Source: Alistipes sp.
GTDB taxonomy: Bacteria; Bacteroidota; Bacteroidia; Bacteroidales; Rikenellaceae
Assembly (NCBI GenBank): GCA_029060215.1
Contig: JAIDUK010000003.1
Span: 1-64,000 of the forward strand
Reading direction: 5' to 3'
Length of the DNA: 64,000 nt
Shown here piece by piece: positions 26,424 through 36,312 of the stretch (its first letter is position 1; each line of letters starts with the position of its first letter). Below the pieces are notes generated by a model. It saw only the letters and a list, made by a program, of their open reading frames with translations, made no database searches and was not told the DNA's origin. Made by a program: the position numbers and the translations under genes.

Positions 26424-27311
26424 ATGGAGTATATTTCAGTAGTCGCATTCGCCGAGAAATACGGCATTTCGGAGCGCACGGCGCGTAACTATTGCGCCGA
26501 AGGTAAAATCGAGGGCGCGTTCCTCACGGGAAAAACATGGAACATTCCCGTCGATGCCGCTTTGCCCGCACGCAAACGCCGCCGCTCGAAGTTGTCGCCG
26601 CTGCTGACCGCACTGCGCGAACAGAAGGGAATGCAGTTCAAAGGCGGTATTTACCACAAGACGCAGATCGATCTGACCTATAACTCCAACCACATCGAGG
26701 GCAGCCGACTGACGCACGACCAGACGCGTTATATCTTCGAGACGAACACCGTCGGCATCGAGGGCGAAAGCGTCCGTGTAGACGACATTATCGAAACGAC
26801 GAACCACTTCCGCTGTATCGACCTCGTGATCGACCATGCCGAGGAGCGGCTGACCGAGTCGCTTATCAAGGAGCTGCACGCCCTGCTCAAATCGGGCACC
26901 TCCGACAACCGCAAGGAGTGGTTCGCCGTCGGTGCCTACAAACGCCTGCCCAACGAAGTAGGCGGCAACGAAACGACCGCACCCGAGAACGTAGGCCGGG
27001 AGATGAAAGCGCTCCTTGCCGAATACAATGCCAAGCGGCAGAAATCATTGGCGGATATCCTCGACCTGCACCAGCGCTTCGAGACTATCCACCCGTTTCA
27101 GGACGGTAACGGACGTGTCGGGCGGCTCGTGATGTTCAAGGAGTGTCTGGCCAACGGCATCGTACCTTTCATCATCACGGACGACCTGAAGATGTTCTAC
27201 TATCGCGGTCTGCAACGCTGGCCGGAAGTTCGGGAGTATCTGACAGACACCTGTCTAACGGCGCAAGACAACTATAAGGCAGTACTCGACTATTTCAAAA
27301 TCGAGTATTGA
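26424..27311 (+). CDS. Fic-family protein with N-terminal HTH
   Basis: IHPFQDGNGRVGRLVMF; SNHIEG inhibitory motif; promoter TTGC-N19-TATCTTTG upstream. Confidence 0.9.
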   Translation: MEYISVVAFAEKYGISERTARNYCAEGKIEGAFLTGKTWNIPVDAALPARKRRRSKLSPLLTALREQKGMQFKGGIYHKTQIDLTYNSNHIEGSRLTHDQTRYIFETNTVGIEGESVRVDDIIETTNHFRCIDLVIDHAEERLTESLIKELHALLKSGTSDNRKEWFAVGAYKRLPNEVGGNETTAPENVGREMKALLAEYNAKRQKSLADILDLHQRFETIHPFQDGNGRVGRLVMFKECLANGIVPFIITDDLKMFYYRGLQRWPEVREYLTDTCLTAQDNYKAVLDYFKIEY

Positions 27312-27578
27312 TTCCGTTCGATATTTCAAAGAGCATTTTATCCTCGCAATACGGATTTTCCGTTTCACTCGATTCTGCACGCGCGTACAGAAGACTTGGG
27401 GCGCGATTGCTTTCCGCAGGGTCCGAAGGATTTTCGACCCCTCCCCGTCTTCGGTCGGGAGCGTACCTCGATCACGCAACTCTTTGATACCCACTGTCGG
27501 GTTTCAGCGAGTTGCGGAAAATCGCAATGTTTTGTCCGTTAAACACATAGCGTAATTCATTAATTCACTGTACTTCAA

Positions 27579-28514
27579 TCATCGGTGCGGTTTGCCGCCG
27601 CTGTTCAATATCGCATCGCCTATGGTCATCGACGGCGAGTGATGGAGCAGCCGTCGCTGCTGCGCCATCTCGATATAGATGCGCGTGGTCTTCGTATCGG
27701 AGTGTCCCATCATATCCTTGATCGTCTCGATGTCTATGCCCTGTTCGACCATCAGCGCCCCGAACGTGTGCCGCAGCGAGTGCGCCGAAATCTTCGGATG
27801 CGAGATGCCGATACGGGCGAGCCGTTGTTTGATGATCCGTCCGATCGTCTGCCGCACGAGCCGGTTGTCGCATTGCGCCTTGTGGGATGCGAAGAGCGGA
27901 GTGTCGCTGTCGAAGTCCCTATCGGCGATATACTCCTCCAGCCACGCGACCGTGTCGGGATGCAGCACGACGATCTCGTTCTTGTCCGTGCGCCCCTTGC
28001 GCTGGATGCGGAGGATCGGCTGCCCCTCGCGCTCGGCGAAGTCGCCGATGTCGATACGCTCCGCCTCGCAGGTGCGAAGCCCGTTGAAGAGCATCAGCGA
28101 AATCATCAGTCGGTCGCGGCGTCCGATGGCGGTCGAAGTATCGATGCTGTCCAACAGCCGGAACGCCTGCTCCGCCGTCAGCGGCAGTTTGCTGTACTCC
28201 GTATGGCGTTTGCTGCTGCGGATCCCGGCAGCGATATTGTCGTAGTAGCCCTGTCGCTCGCAGAAGCCGTAAAACAGCTTGAGGATCGTAACGAGGCTGT
28301 TCACGGTATAAACGCTCTTGCCTTCGGCTTGCAACTGCTGTTTGTACTCCAAGACGTGCCGACGCTCCGGCGAACGGGTATCGACATCGTGCGCCGACAG
28401 CCACCGGAACCACAGCGCGATCTTGCGCCGGTAATCCCGTTTGGTGGCAGGGAGTATGTCGCACTCCGAAATCCATTCGGAGATGATTTCATTCAGGTTA
28501 AGGGTCGTTCGCAT
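27579..28514 (-). CDS. tyrosine recombinase/integrase
   Basis: NGLRTCEAERI, HSLRHTFGALMVEQG, MMGHSDTKTTRIYIEM; start MRTTLNLNEII. Confidence 0.92.
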   Translation of the reverse strand: MRTTLNLNEIISEWISECDILPATKRDYRRKIALWFRWLSAHDVDTRSPERRHVLEYKQQLQAEGKSVYTVNSLVTILKLFYGFCERQGYYDNIAAGIRSSKRHTEYSKLPLTAEQAFRLLDSIDTSTAIGRRDRLMISLMLFNGLRTCEAERIDIGDFAEREGQPILRIQRKGRTDKNEIVVLHPDTVAWLEEYIADRDFDSDTPLFASHKAQCDNRLVRQTIGRIIKQRLARIGISHPKISAHSLRHTFGALMVEQGIDIETIKDMMGHSDTKTTRIYIEMAQQRRLLHHSPSMTIGDAILNSGGKPHR

Positions 28515-28669
28515 AGTCGTCAGGTCTATGATAAAAATGCAGGCGATACGAAAAGATTTTTTTCCAACAGCCAATCTCTCCCATATTCGATTTACAATAT
28601 CGATTCAAGGTCTTCGTACCGCCTGCTCGCTTTACATCATAGGCATTCGTTTTAGAGGTTCGACATCGT

Positions 28670-28969
28670 TTATCTTCGCTCCCGAGCGCTCTTGCGGTTG
28701 TGGCAAGAGTTGCAGAGGGATTGCAGGTTCTGCAAGTCGAGCGGGGCCCCGCCCCGATTGATCGGGACGATGTGGTCGACCATCTGCGCCGGAGTATGCC
28801 GGTCGTGTTTCAGGCACTCTTCGCACAGCGGTTGCTGCTCCAACTTGACGAGGCGTAGTTTCCGCCATGCGGCGGAACGGTAGAACTCCGTATTGGCGTG
28901 GCGGCGTCCCGACTGCGGTTTATGCTCCGGCAGCCACGGACGGCGGACGGTTTTCTTAAGCTTCGGCAT
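28670..28969 (-). CDS. HNH endonuclease
   Basis: CEECLKHDRHTPAQMVDHIVPINRGGAPLDLQNLQSLCNSCHNRKSARE. Confidence 0.92.
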   Translation of the reverse strand: MPKLKKTVRRPWLPEHKPQSGRRHANTEFYRSAAWRKLRLVKLEQQPLCEECLKHDRHTPAQMVDHIVPINRGGAPLDLQNLQSLCNSCHNRKSARERR

Positions 28970-28971
28970 CG

Positions 28972-29247
28972 TCAGAAGATAATTTCGGGGTTCAACGGCA
29001 GGTCGTGATCCTCGGTCTCGAAGCCGACGATGCGGATGATCTTTGCATCGGGATAGCGTTCGCGAAGTTCGCGAGCGGAGATGCTGTACTTGGCGAAGTC
29101 GGCAGTATAGGCTGCCGGACCGTACTGTTCCGTATTGCGGCGGAGGTTTTCGATCTCGACTTCCGTCCACTTTTCCATCTCGCCGTTATGGGTCACATAC
29201 TTGCGGCGGCCGTCTTCCAAATGATGAATGATTCGTTGCAGTTTCAT
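28972..29247 (-). CDS. hypothetical protein
   Basis: 91-aa ORF. Confidence 0.5.
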   Translation of the reverse strand: MKLQRIIHHLEDGRRKYVTHNGEMEKWTEVEIENLRRNTEQYGPAAYTADFAKYSISARELRERYPDAKIIRIVGFETEDHDLPLNPEIIF

Positions 29248-29264
29248 ATCGTGTTCTGTTTTTT

Positions 29265-29429
29265 AGAAGTTGTTCAATGCTTTTTGCGAATGAAGATTAT
29301 TAGTTATTTTTTGAGAATATTTATTCGATTTTGCGAGGAGAATGGCGGCTCCTATTTGACGAGCAAAAGCGGATAAATAGACCAAAAAGAACCATAAGAT
29401 TGATTTGTAAAAAGCGTTAAACAACTTCT
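29265..29429. repeat. MITE-like 165-bp element with ~28-bp imperfect terminal inverted repeats
   Basis: AGAAGTTGTTCAATGCTTTTTGCGAATGA ... reverse complement AGAAGTTGTTTAACGCTTTTTACAAATCA. Confidence 0.55.
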
Positions 29430-29433
29430 TATG

Positions 29434-30069
29434 TCAGCGCAGGCTCTCGCCCTCGAACTTCACCGGACGGCACAAGCGCGTCAATCGGTCGAAAGTCCGC
29501 TCTCCGTAACGGCGAAGCAGTTGTTCGCGGGTCAGGTTCGTCGAGATGAACAACGGCCGCAGATAGCGTTCGGCAGCGTTGATGACGCGGTTGAAGCCCT
29601 CGTACTTCTCGCCGTAGTCATTCACGAGCGGCTCGACGCCCAACTCGTCGATAATGGGATAAGCCGTGCGGGTCAGGTAGTCGAGGTTCGTCGTATGCAC
29701 ATCGTATCCGGCTGTCCGCAGGGCGAGGTCGTAAGGCTTGGAGAGTTCGTCGGCGTGAATGGCTATCGCCATCCGCTCTTTCATCGCCAGCAATACGGGA
29801 ACGACGCCCGTAAGAATGATGCTCTTGCCGCGTCCGCAATCGCCGTAGAGCAGCAGTCCGCGCCCTTCGGTCGAGGTCATCCAGTCGATGATTCCGGCAT
29901 ACTCGGGCAGGTGGCGGTAGCGCACGATCGAGGTATCGACCCTCCGGAAGATTTCGCAGAACAGCCCTTCGCAATAGTCCCTATCGCCCCACGAGAGGTC
30001 GTGCGGCGAACGGACGACGAGGCGTTTGTCTGCGACCATGCGGTCGATAAGCGATGCTATTCGGTTCAT
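29434..30069 (-). CDS. DnaC/IstB-like replication ATPase
   Basis: GRGLLLYGDCGRGKSIILTGV; PLFISTNLTREQLLRRYGERTFDRLTRLCRPVKFEGESLR. Confidence 0.8.
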   Translation of the reverse strand: MNRIASLIDRMVADKRLVVRSPHDLSWGDRDYCEGLFCEIFRRVDTSIVRYRHLPEYAGIIDWMTSTEGRGLLLYGDCGRGKSIILTGVVPVLLAMKERMAIAIHADELSKPYDLALRTAGYDVHTTNLDYLTRTAYPIIDELGVEPLVNDYGEKYEGFNRVINAAERYLRPLFISTNLTREQLLRRYGERTFDRLTRLCRPVKFEGESLR

Positions 30070-30140
30070 ACGGTGTGTCGTTTTTGTCGTGTGAAAATAG
30101 TTTCGTCGGTATTTGCGCAAAGAGGTCATTGTCCCACATT

Positions 30141-30950
30141 TCATTTGCGGTCGAGTTTTTCCAACAATCGCCGGGTACGTTCGTCGGTCGCAGGATGGAT
30201 GATCTGTCCGGGATGCTGTCCTCGCGCAGGCTGTGCCGGTTGCAACGGGAACAGGCCCGCCCAGTTGTTGGCGATGCTGCGGTCGATGATGGCGGCGGCA
30301 ATCGTCGGATCCTCGTCCGAAAGGTTGCGCAGCAGCGACAGACATTTCCTCGCTCCCGACTCGCTGCGATAACTCTCGCGACGAATACGCTTGTACTCCA
30401 GCCATACGGTCATCGGCTCCCGCCACGCCGGATCGAGCGTCGAGAGGAACTGCGCCTGATTCAGACGCGGAATTTCTCTCTTTTTCGCGCAACTTTTTCT
30501 CTCTTCGCCCGCCGAACCCTCTTTTTCTTTTTTGCTTGTTTTTTCTTTTTCAGAAGAATCTCTGTTCAGTCTATGTACGGTTGCAGACAGCGTCGCACCT
30601 TGCAGCGCTTCGGACGGATTCGAGTCGGATTGCGTTGCAGTCAGCGTAGTACGTTGCGACGCAAACACCCGCTCGAACGAATGCAGCCGATAAAGCGCGC
30701 TCCGATTGCCGCCTCGTTCCTCCACGGAGATAATACCCCTATCCGCCAAAACCTTACGCATCCGCCAGACGGTCGATCGGTCGAGTTTCGTGCGGCTCTG
30801 CAATACGGAGAACGATACTGCGAATTCGTCGCGCCAGCCGCAGCGGTTCGCCGTGAACATCAAGGCGTACCACAATACGATGGCATTGGACGGCAGCTGT
30901 TCGGTTTCGAGCCACTCGTTGAAAAGTTTTATCTCCGTGAGGTAGTTCAT
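30141..30950 (-). CDS. winged-helix replication-initiation-like protein
   Basis: FSVLQSRTKLDRSTVWRMRKVLADRGIISVEERGGNRSALYRL; next to DnaC-like gene. Confidence 0.65.
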   Translation of the reverse strand: MNYLTEIKLFNEWLETEQLPSNAIVLWYALMFTANRCGWRDEFAVSFSVLQSRTKLDRSTVWRMRKVLADRGIISVEERGGNRSALYRLHSFERVFASQRTTLTATQSDSNPSEALQGATLSATVHRLNRDSSEKEKTSKKEKEGSAGEERKSCAKKREIPRLNQAQFLSTLDPAWREPMTVWLEYKRIRRESYRSESGARKCLSLLRNLSDEDPTIAAAIIDRSIANNWAGLFPLQPAQPARGQHPGQIIHPATDERTRRLLEKLDRK

Positions 30951-31267
30951 CGTCGTCCGAATCTGCCCAATACCCGTTGCAACTCGCTTTGGCGCGGCTC
31001 CGCCGGTCGTGCGACCAGCCCCATATGCACGAGCAGGTCGATTTTGGGGATTCGGATTCCTCCGTTGGCATGTACCTTTCGGATGCCGTATCGGCGGCAA
31101 TCCCGATCCAGTTGCCGCAGCGACTTGCCGATCAGATCGGCAGCCTCCTGACGGGTCATCAGAATCGTTTCGGCCGACTTGTCGTCCATCGTCTTCAACT
31201 CTTCGACCCGCTGTTGCAGCGAGAAGATGCATCCCTGCATATCTTCGATGATAGCGTCTAATTTCAT
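30947..31267 (-). CDS. excisionase-like HTH protein
   Basis: ILMTRQEAADLIGKSLRQLDRDCRRYGIRKVHANGGIRIPKIDLL. Confidence 0.65.
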   Translation of the reverse strand: MKLDAIIEDMQGCIFSLQQRVEELKTMDDKSAETILMTRQEAADLIGKSLRQLDRDCRRYGIRKVHANGGIRIPKIDLLVHMGLVARPAEPRQSELQRVLGRFGRR

Positions 31268-31383
31268 AATCGTTCTGTTTCGATTTCCGTGGACAAAGTT
31301 CCGAATAGTCGAAAAATAAAATGCGGGCAGTACCCGCATTACTACCCGCAAGAATATTTCTATTCGGCTGCTATTCAATATGT

Positions 31384-31986
31384 CTATTTGGCGCTCTTTT
31401 CGATCAGAGCATCGATCAGCCGTTCCAAGAAATCCGTACTCTTCGTCTTGCGGTTCAACACCTCCTCGCGGATTTTATAGGCATTCGGCAAGGAAACATT
31501 GAGCGTCTTTTCGGCGAATGCCACCAACACCGAAAACGGAGCGTATTTACCCACGGCATTCAAAATCGGACCGAGATACTCCAAAGCAGAGAGCAGCTCT
31601 ACCAAATCCCGCTTCGTGAACTCCGAACTCCAAAACAAATCCGGAATATCGTTTTTACGGGGCGGCTGAAACAACGACGGATGCACGACCCGTTCATTCA
31701 AAAGACTCAACTCCGATTCGACGATTCGTTTAGCTGCTACGATATAGCGGGAGGCAGATACCTCGCCAGCATTCGATTTAACCCGCGTCCGCGACGGATA
31801 CAACATTTCCAGTCGTACTTGCGTATGCGTCAAGATCCGAAAAAGCAGTTTATAATCGGTCGTATTGTCGCAAACTTCGATGACCGTGCGGAGAAAATCG
31901 TCGTAGGCCGATTCCAATTCCTCTCGACGACAAGGACGAAGCGTAAATAATAAGTTTATGAAAGGTGTGTCGATCAACGGATTCAT
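31384..31986 (-). CDS. RteC-like protein
   Basis: [23 protein letters not shown]...[29 protein letters not shown] overlap with upstream gene. Confidence 0.7.
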   Translation of the reverse strand: MNPLIDTPFINLLFTLRPCRREELESAYDDFLRTVIEVCDNTTDYKLLFRILTHTQVRLEMLYPSRTRVKSNAGEVSASRYIVAAKRIVESELSLLNERVVHPSLFQPPRKNDIPDLFWSSEFTKRDLVELLSALEYLGPILNAVGKYAPFSVLVAFAEKTLNVSLPNAYKIREEVLNRKTKSTDFLERLIDALIEKSAK

Positions 31987-32627
31987 AAATATCTGCGAAT
32001 ATCCGATGAACAGCATGCATCCGGTTCTCCGTTAGTGATATGCGGAATATTCTCCCGAATCTTTTCGACCGGCCAATCCCACCATCGCAATCGTAGCAAG
32101 CGGTCGATCGTATCCGTATCGAACCGTTTACGGATCTCGCGTGCAGGCACTCCGCCGACGATCGTATAAGCCGGAACATCTTTCGTCACGACAGCCCGCG
32201 CTCCGATGATCGCGCCGTCGCCGATGTGAACGCCAGCCAAGATGACTGCCTCGAATCCGATCCAGACATCGTTGCCGATAACGATATCGCCCTTATCTTC
32301 CCAAGCCGACGCGACATCGGCCCGATCCAGTCCCCACTCCTCGTAAAAAAGCGGGAAGGTATAGGTGGACAACGACCGCAGCGAGTGATTGGCACAGTTG
32401 AACAGGAATTTCGCGCCGCAGGCAATCGAACAAAACTTGCCGATAACGAGCCGTTCGCGATGGACCGGATAGTGATACAACACGTTATTCCGCTCGAAAT
32501 CGCATGGATCGTTCACGAAATCGTTGTAAATCGTATAGTCGCCGACCTCGATCGACGGATCGCGGACTACAGAATTCAGATAAACCGTTTGCAGGTCCCC
32601 GGTACGGGGATATATTTTTGTCATCAT
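31983..32627 (-). CDS. Vat/CatB-type xenobiotic O-acetyltransferase (hexapeptide repeat)
   Basis: [72 protein letters not shown]...[10 protein letters not shown]. Confidence 0.85.
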   Translation of the reverse strand: MMTKIYPRTGDLQTVYLNSVVRDPSIEVGDYTIYNDFVNDPCDFERNNVLYHYPVHRERLVIGKFCSIACGAKFLFNCANHSLRSLSTYTFPLFYEEWGLDRADVASAWEDKGDIVIGNDVWIGFEAVILAGVHIGDGAIIGARAVVTKDVPAYTIVGGVPAREIRKRFDTDTIDRLLRLRWWDWPVEKIRENIPHITNGEPDACCSSDIRRYL

Positions 32628-32853
32628 TTGTATTATCGATATAGTAATGCAACCCCTCGCAAGGGTTGCGATCTTGTTGTTCGAATAATCGATTGAAAAT
32701 TCCGGGAGATAGGAGCATAATGAATCTATGCCGAAGAGAGACTCCCCGACACACCCGGAGCAGGATAGTTATATGCAGCGTTGCCACTTCATACGAATGC
32801 AAAGATACATCATAAATGGGAAAGCCGATCGCAGAATCTTTTTTAATACGGAA

Positions 32854-32880
32854 AAAAGGGCATCGATAGTAGATGCCCTT
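32854..32880 (-). terminator. intrinsic terminator of ars-like operon
   Basis: AAGGGCATC-GATAGTA-GATGCCCTT preceded on + strand by A-tract. Confidence 0.75.
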
Positions 32881-32893
32881 AACACATTACATC

Positions 32894-33055
32894 TTACTCT
32901 TCCTTTTCGGGCGAAGAGTCCGAATTCTCTTCTTCTGCGGCTATTTCGGTAGCCTTATCGAACTCTTCGACAATTTGCATCCCGCACGAGCAGGAGCATG
33001 GCTTCGGCGAGAACAGCGACGCCCAAAAACCTTTCTTCTCTTTTTTGTCTTCCAT
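32894..33055 (-). CDS. 53-aa Cys-cluster protein
   Basis: MEDKKEKKGFWASLFSPKPCSCSCGMQIVEEFDKATE... Confidence 0.55.
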   Translation of the reverse strand: MEDKKEKKGFWASLFSPKPCSCSCGMQIVEEFDKATEIAAEEENSDSSPEKEE

Positions 33056-33066
33056 AATACGAAGAT

Positions 33067-33957
33067 TTATAATAAAATATTGAACAAATAGCCGGCGACA
33101 ACGGCCGTCAGGAAAATGACCAGCACGATGATCGCGACCAATTTCTTGCGGAAAATACTTGCCAGCAGCGACATTTCGGGAATCGCCATGCCTGCACCGC
33201 CGATGACGAGCGCAATGACAGCTCCGACACTCATCCCCTTGCCCATCAACGCCACTCCGATCGGTATGGCCGTTTCGGCGCGGATGTAGAGCGGGATACC
33301 CAACACGGCGGCAATGGGCACAGCGAACGGATTGTCCGGCCCGGCGATGCCGAGCACGAAATCCTGCGGCATATAGCCGTAGATCCCTGCCCCCAGCGCC
33401 ACGCCGACGAGCAAGTAGCCCATAATGGGTCGCAGGCTGCCCCAAGCACCGCGAAACGCCTCTTTGAGTTTGCGGCCGAACGGCCACGCCCGACGGTTTT
33501 CGCCCGTTTCATGTGCATTTTTGAGCCTTACGTTCTTGACATAACGCTGCATGCCCGTCTTTTCAAGGAGATAGCCGAAAGCGACCGAAGCGATGAAAGC
33601 GATTACGAAATAGGCGACCATCGCCTCGACGCCGACCATTGCACCGAGCATACCAATGATGATCGGATTCAGCAGCGGCGAGGCGATCAGAAACGACATC
33701 GTGGAACCGAACGGCACGCCGGCATGGAGAAAACCGACGGTCATCGGAATCGTCGAGCAGGCGCAGAACGGCGTAAGCGCTCCGAATCCGGCCGCCATGA
33801 TGTTGCCTACGATGCCTCGCCCCGAAAGTTTGGCGCGGATTTTCTCCTCGGGAATGTACATCAGAATAATCTCGACCGCAGCACTGATAAGCATGAACAA
33901 CGCGACGAGCTCGAACGTGATAAACACGAAATACTCCAATGTTTGAATAAATGTATT
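33067..33957 (-). CDS. permease (DUF318/ArsP-like)
   Basis: FGALTPFCACSTIPMTVGFLHAGVPFGSTMSFLIASPLLNPIIIGML; start near MNTFIQTLEYFVFITFELVAL. Confidence 0.85.
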   Translation of the reverse strand, partial: NTFIQTLEYFVFITFELVALFMLISAAVEIILMYIPEEKIRAKLSGRGIVGNIMAAGFGALTPFCACSTIPMTVGFLHAGVPFGSTMSFLIASPLLNPIIIGMLGAMVGVEAMVAYFVIAFIASVAFGYLLEKTGMQRYVKNVRLKNAHETGENRRAWPFGRKLKEAFRGAWGSLRPIMGYLLVGVALGAGIYGYMPQDFVLGIAGPDNPFAVPIAAVLGIPLYIRAETAIPIGVALMGKGMSVGAVIALVIGGAGMAIPEMSLLASIFRKKLVAIIVLVIFLTAVVAGYLFNILL

Positions 33958-33964
33958 CATCTTA

Positions 33965-35305
33965 TTAAAATAAGTTTCCGTAAACATACCCGGCCAGCGT
34001 TGCCAACACGATGACCAGCACGACGTAGACGACGGTCTTTTTCGTTCCCATCACACCGCGGATGACCAGCATGTTGGGCAGCGACAGCGAGGGACCGGCC
34101 AGAAGCAGGGCCAACGCCGGGCCTTTGCCCATACCGGAAGCCAGCAATCCCTGAATGATCGGCACTTCGGTCAGCGTGGCGAAGTACATGAAGGCCCCCG
34201 TGAACGAGGCGAAGAAGTTCGAGAGAAGCGAGTTCCCGCCGACCGCCCATTCGATCCAACGGTTCGGAACGACACCCGCGATCGTCTCGCCGTCGTGCGT
34301 CGAGCCGAGCAGAAATCCCGCCGTCACGACACCGATAGCCAGCAGGGGCATGATCTGCTTGGCAAAACCCCACGACGACAGGACCCATTCCCGATTTTCG
34401 GCATCGCCTTTGTCGCAGAGCAGCATGACGGATAGGGCTGCGATTCCGACGATCATCGGCACGAGCGGTACGAGTTTGGCATCGGCGATGAATGCCGTTG
34501 CCAGCCATGCGGAGAGCAGCGTCGTGGCTGCTGCCGCGGCGACCCATGCAAGTTTCAGTTTCAGCACCCGAACGAGCGACCAGCAGAGCAGCAGCCCGAA
34601 TCCGGCCGTGAAGTACCATTTATAGGTAAAGACGAACTGCCAAAGACCGGTGTCCGTCGCGGCGGGTGCACCCCAATTCGCGAAGACGAGGATAGCGACC
34701 AGCGTAAAGAAGTGCAATGCCGTCTGCCGCATCGGGCGTTTTTCGGGCGGCGGCACGATGTTCATTTGCTGCTCCTTTTTCACCTGCTCCTCTTTTCTGA
34801 AAATGAACGCCATCGCAAGACCGATGACCACCGAGAAGCAGACGGCTCCGATCATGCGCGCCACGCCTAATTCGACACCGAGAATCCGTGTCGTGAGGAT
34901 GATCGACAGAATGCTGATAGCCGGGCCGGAATAGAGAAACGCTACGGCAGGCCCCAATCCCGCACCGCGCTTATAGATGCTCGTAAAGAGCGGCAGGATC
35001 GTACAGGAGCAAACCGCGAGAATACCGCCCGAGACGGCGGCAACGGAGTAGGACAACCATTTCTTCGCATTGGCTCCGAAATATTTCAAGACCGAGCCTT
35101 GACTGACAAATACAGCGATAACGCCCGCAATGAAGAAGGCCGGCAGCAGGCACAGCACGACGTGTTCGCGTGCATACCACCTCGCAAGATCGAGCGTCGC
35201 ATCGACCGCCGTCATGAATCGTTCGCTGCCTATCGGCAGGATGAAGACGACAGCGAATACAGCTACGATCCGAAAGAGGATTTTCAACTCTTTTTTAGGT
35301 TCCAT
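33965..35305 (-). CDS. permease (DUF318/ArsP-like)
   Basis: SGGILAVCSCTILPLFTSIYKRGAGLGPAVAFLYSGPAISILSIILTTRILG. Confidence 0.85.
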   Translation of the reverse strand: MEPKKELKILFRIVAVFAVVFILPIGSERFMTAVDATLDLARWYAREHVVLCLLPAFFIAGVIAVFVSQGSVLKYFGANAKKWLSYSVAAVSGGILAVCSCTILPLFTSIYKRGAGLGPAVAFLYSGPAISILSIILTTRILGVELGVARMIGAVCFSVVIGLAMAFIFRKEEQVKKEQQMNIVPPPEKRPMRQTALHFFTLVAILVFANWGAPAATDTGLWQFVFTYKWYFTAGFGLLLCWSLVRVLKLKLAWVAAAAATTLLSAWLATAFIADAKLVPLVPMIVGIAALSVMLLCDKGDAENREWVLSSWGFAKQIMPLLAIGVVTAGFLLGSTHDGETIAGVVPNRWIEWAVGGNSLLSNFFASFTGAFMYFATLTEVPIIQGLLASGMGKGPALALLLAGPSLSLPNMLVIRGVMGTKKTVVYVVLVIVLATLAGYVYGNLF

Positions 35306-35318
35306 AATTGCCGATAAA

Positions 35319-35552
35319 TTAAATTCCTAACAATTTCTTGATTTCACTTTCCGAGGGGACATATCCCTTGATTCGTACCGCACCGTCCACGACGACTGCC
35401 GGTGTGGTCATGATGTTATAATTGAGCAACTCCATAATATCTTCCACTTTCGAGAGCGAGACGTCGAGTCCATTCTCTTCAATGACTTTCTCGATAGCGG
35501 CATACGTCGCCTTGCACTTGGAGCAACCGGCTCCCAAAACTTTGATTTCCAT
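35319..35552 (-). CDS. thioredoxin-family small protein (redox-active disulfide)
   Basis: MEIKVLGAGCSKCKATYAAIEKVIEENGLDV...TTPAVVVDGAVRIKGYVPS. Confidence 0.9.
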   Translation of the reverse strand: MEIKVLGAGCSKCKATYAAIEKVIEENGLDVSLSKVEDIMELLNYNIMTTPAVVVDGAVRIKGYVPSESEIKKLLGI

Positions 35553-35574
35553 AATTCGTATTATTTAGTTGTTT

Positions 35575-35598
35575 GTATTTCGTCGTATTACGAATAAT
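35575..35598. promoter_or_regulatory. candidate ArsR operator copy A
   Basis: ATTTCGTCGTATTACGAATAAT. Confidence 0.55.
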
Positions 35599-35599
35599 A

Positions 35600-36307
35600 T
35601 CAACAATAAAAAACGGCGCAATAGTAAATTCCGATTGCGATGAACAGCCCGCCGACGATCCAATTGAGCCACCGTTGCACGGTTTGCATTTTCCCGTAAA
35701 ATGCTCCGATTCGTCCGACGCTGAATGCCAATATCCACGCTACGACCAGTACGGGCAAGGCGGTAGCCATGGCGAATACGATCGGCAACAGCCAACCTGC
35801 CGTCGCAGTTGCCGACATGGGAATCAGCATACCGAAATAAAATACGCCGCTCGTAGGGCAAAAAACCATCGCGAAGAGCATTCCGAGCAGGAATGCACCG
35901 CGACCACCGCGTCGCGCCAATCCTTCGCCGCTACCTCTGAAGCCGAGTTTCGGCAGATTGAGGCGGTCGCCGACGAGCATGAACCCTCCGACGAGCAGCA
36001 AAGCAGGGCCGAGTAACATTTCGCCGTATTTACCGATGAATTTCTGAATCCCGAACAAGCTCGAACCGCCTTTCAGCACAACAAGCAACACTGCCCCCAA
36101 CGCGGTATAGGCTACCGCCCGCCCCAACGTGTAGAGTAGACCGTTGACGAATATTCGTCGTCGGTTCTCGATATGCTTGCCGATAAAGCCGATCGCAGCG
36201 ATATTCGTAGCCAACGGACACGGCGATATAGAGGTCAGCAGACCAAGCAGAAAAGCAGTCAAAACTGGCGTCGAACTGCTGTCCAATAACGATTGCAGCC
36301 ACTCCAT
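35600..36307 (-). CDS. ArsG-family/DsbD-like transport protein
   Basis: LTSISPCPLATNIAAIGFIGKHIENRRRIFVNGLLYTLGRAVAYTALGAVL. Confidence 0.8.
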   Translation of the reverse strand: MEWLQSLLDSSSTPVLTAFLLGLLTSISPCPLATNIAAIGFIGKHIENRRRIFVNGLLYTLGRAVAYTALGAVLLVVLKGGSSLFGIQKFIGKYGEMLLGPALLLVGGFMLVGDRLNLPKLGFRGSGEGLARRGGRGAFLLGMLFAMVFCPTSGVFYFGMLIPMSATATAGWLLPIVFAMATALPVLVVAWILAFSVGRIGAFYGKMQTVQRWLNWIVGGLFIAIGIYYCAVFYC

Positions 36308-36312
36308 AAGCG

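Noticed and set aside
32628-32900. Exact right attachment site of the prophage/element
   Set aside because: GC/gene-content shift is visible but no convincing direct repeat partner could be found within the window.
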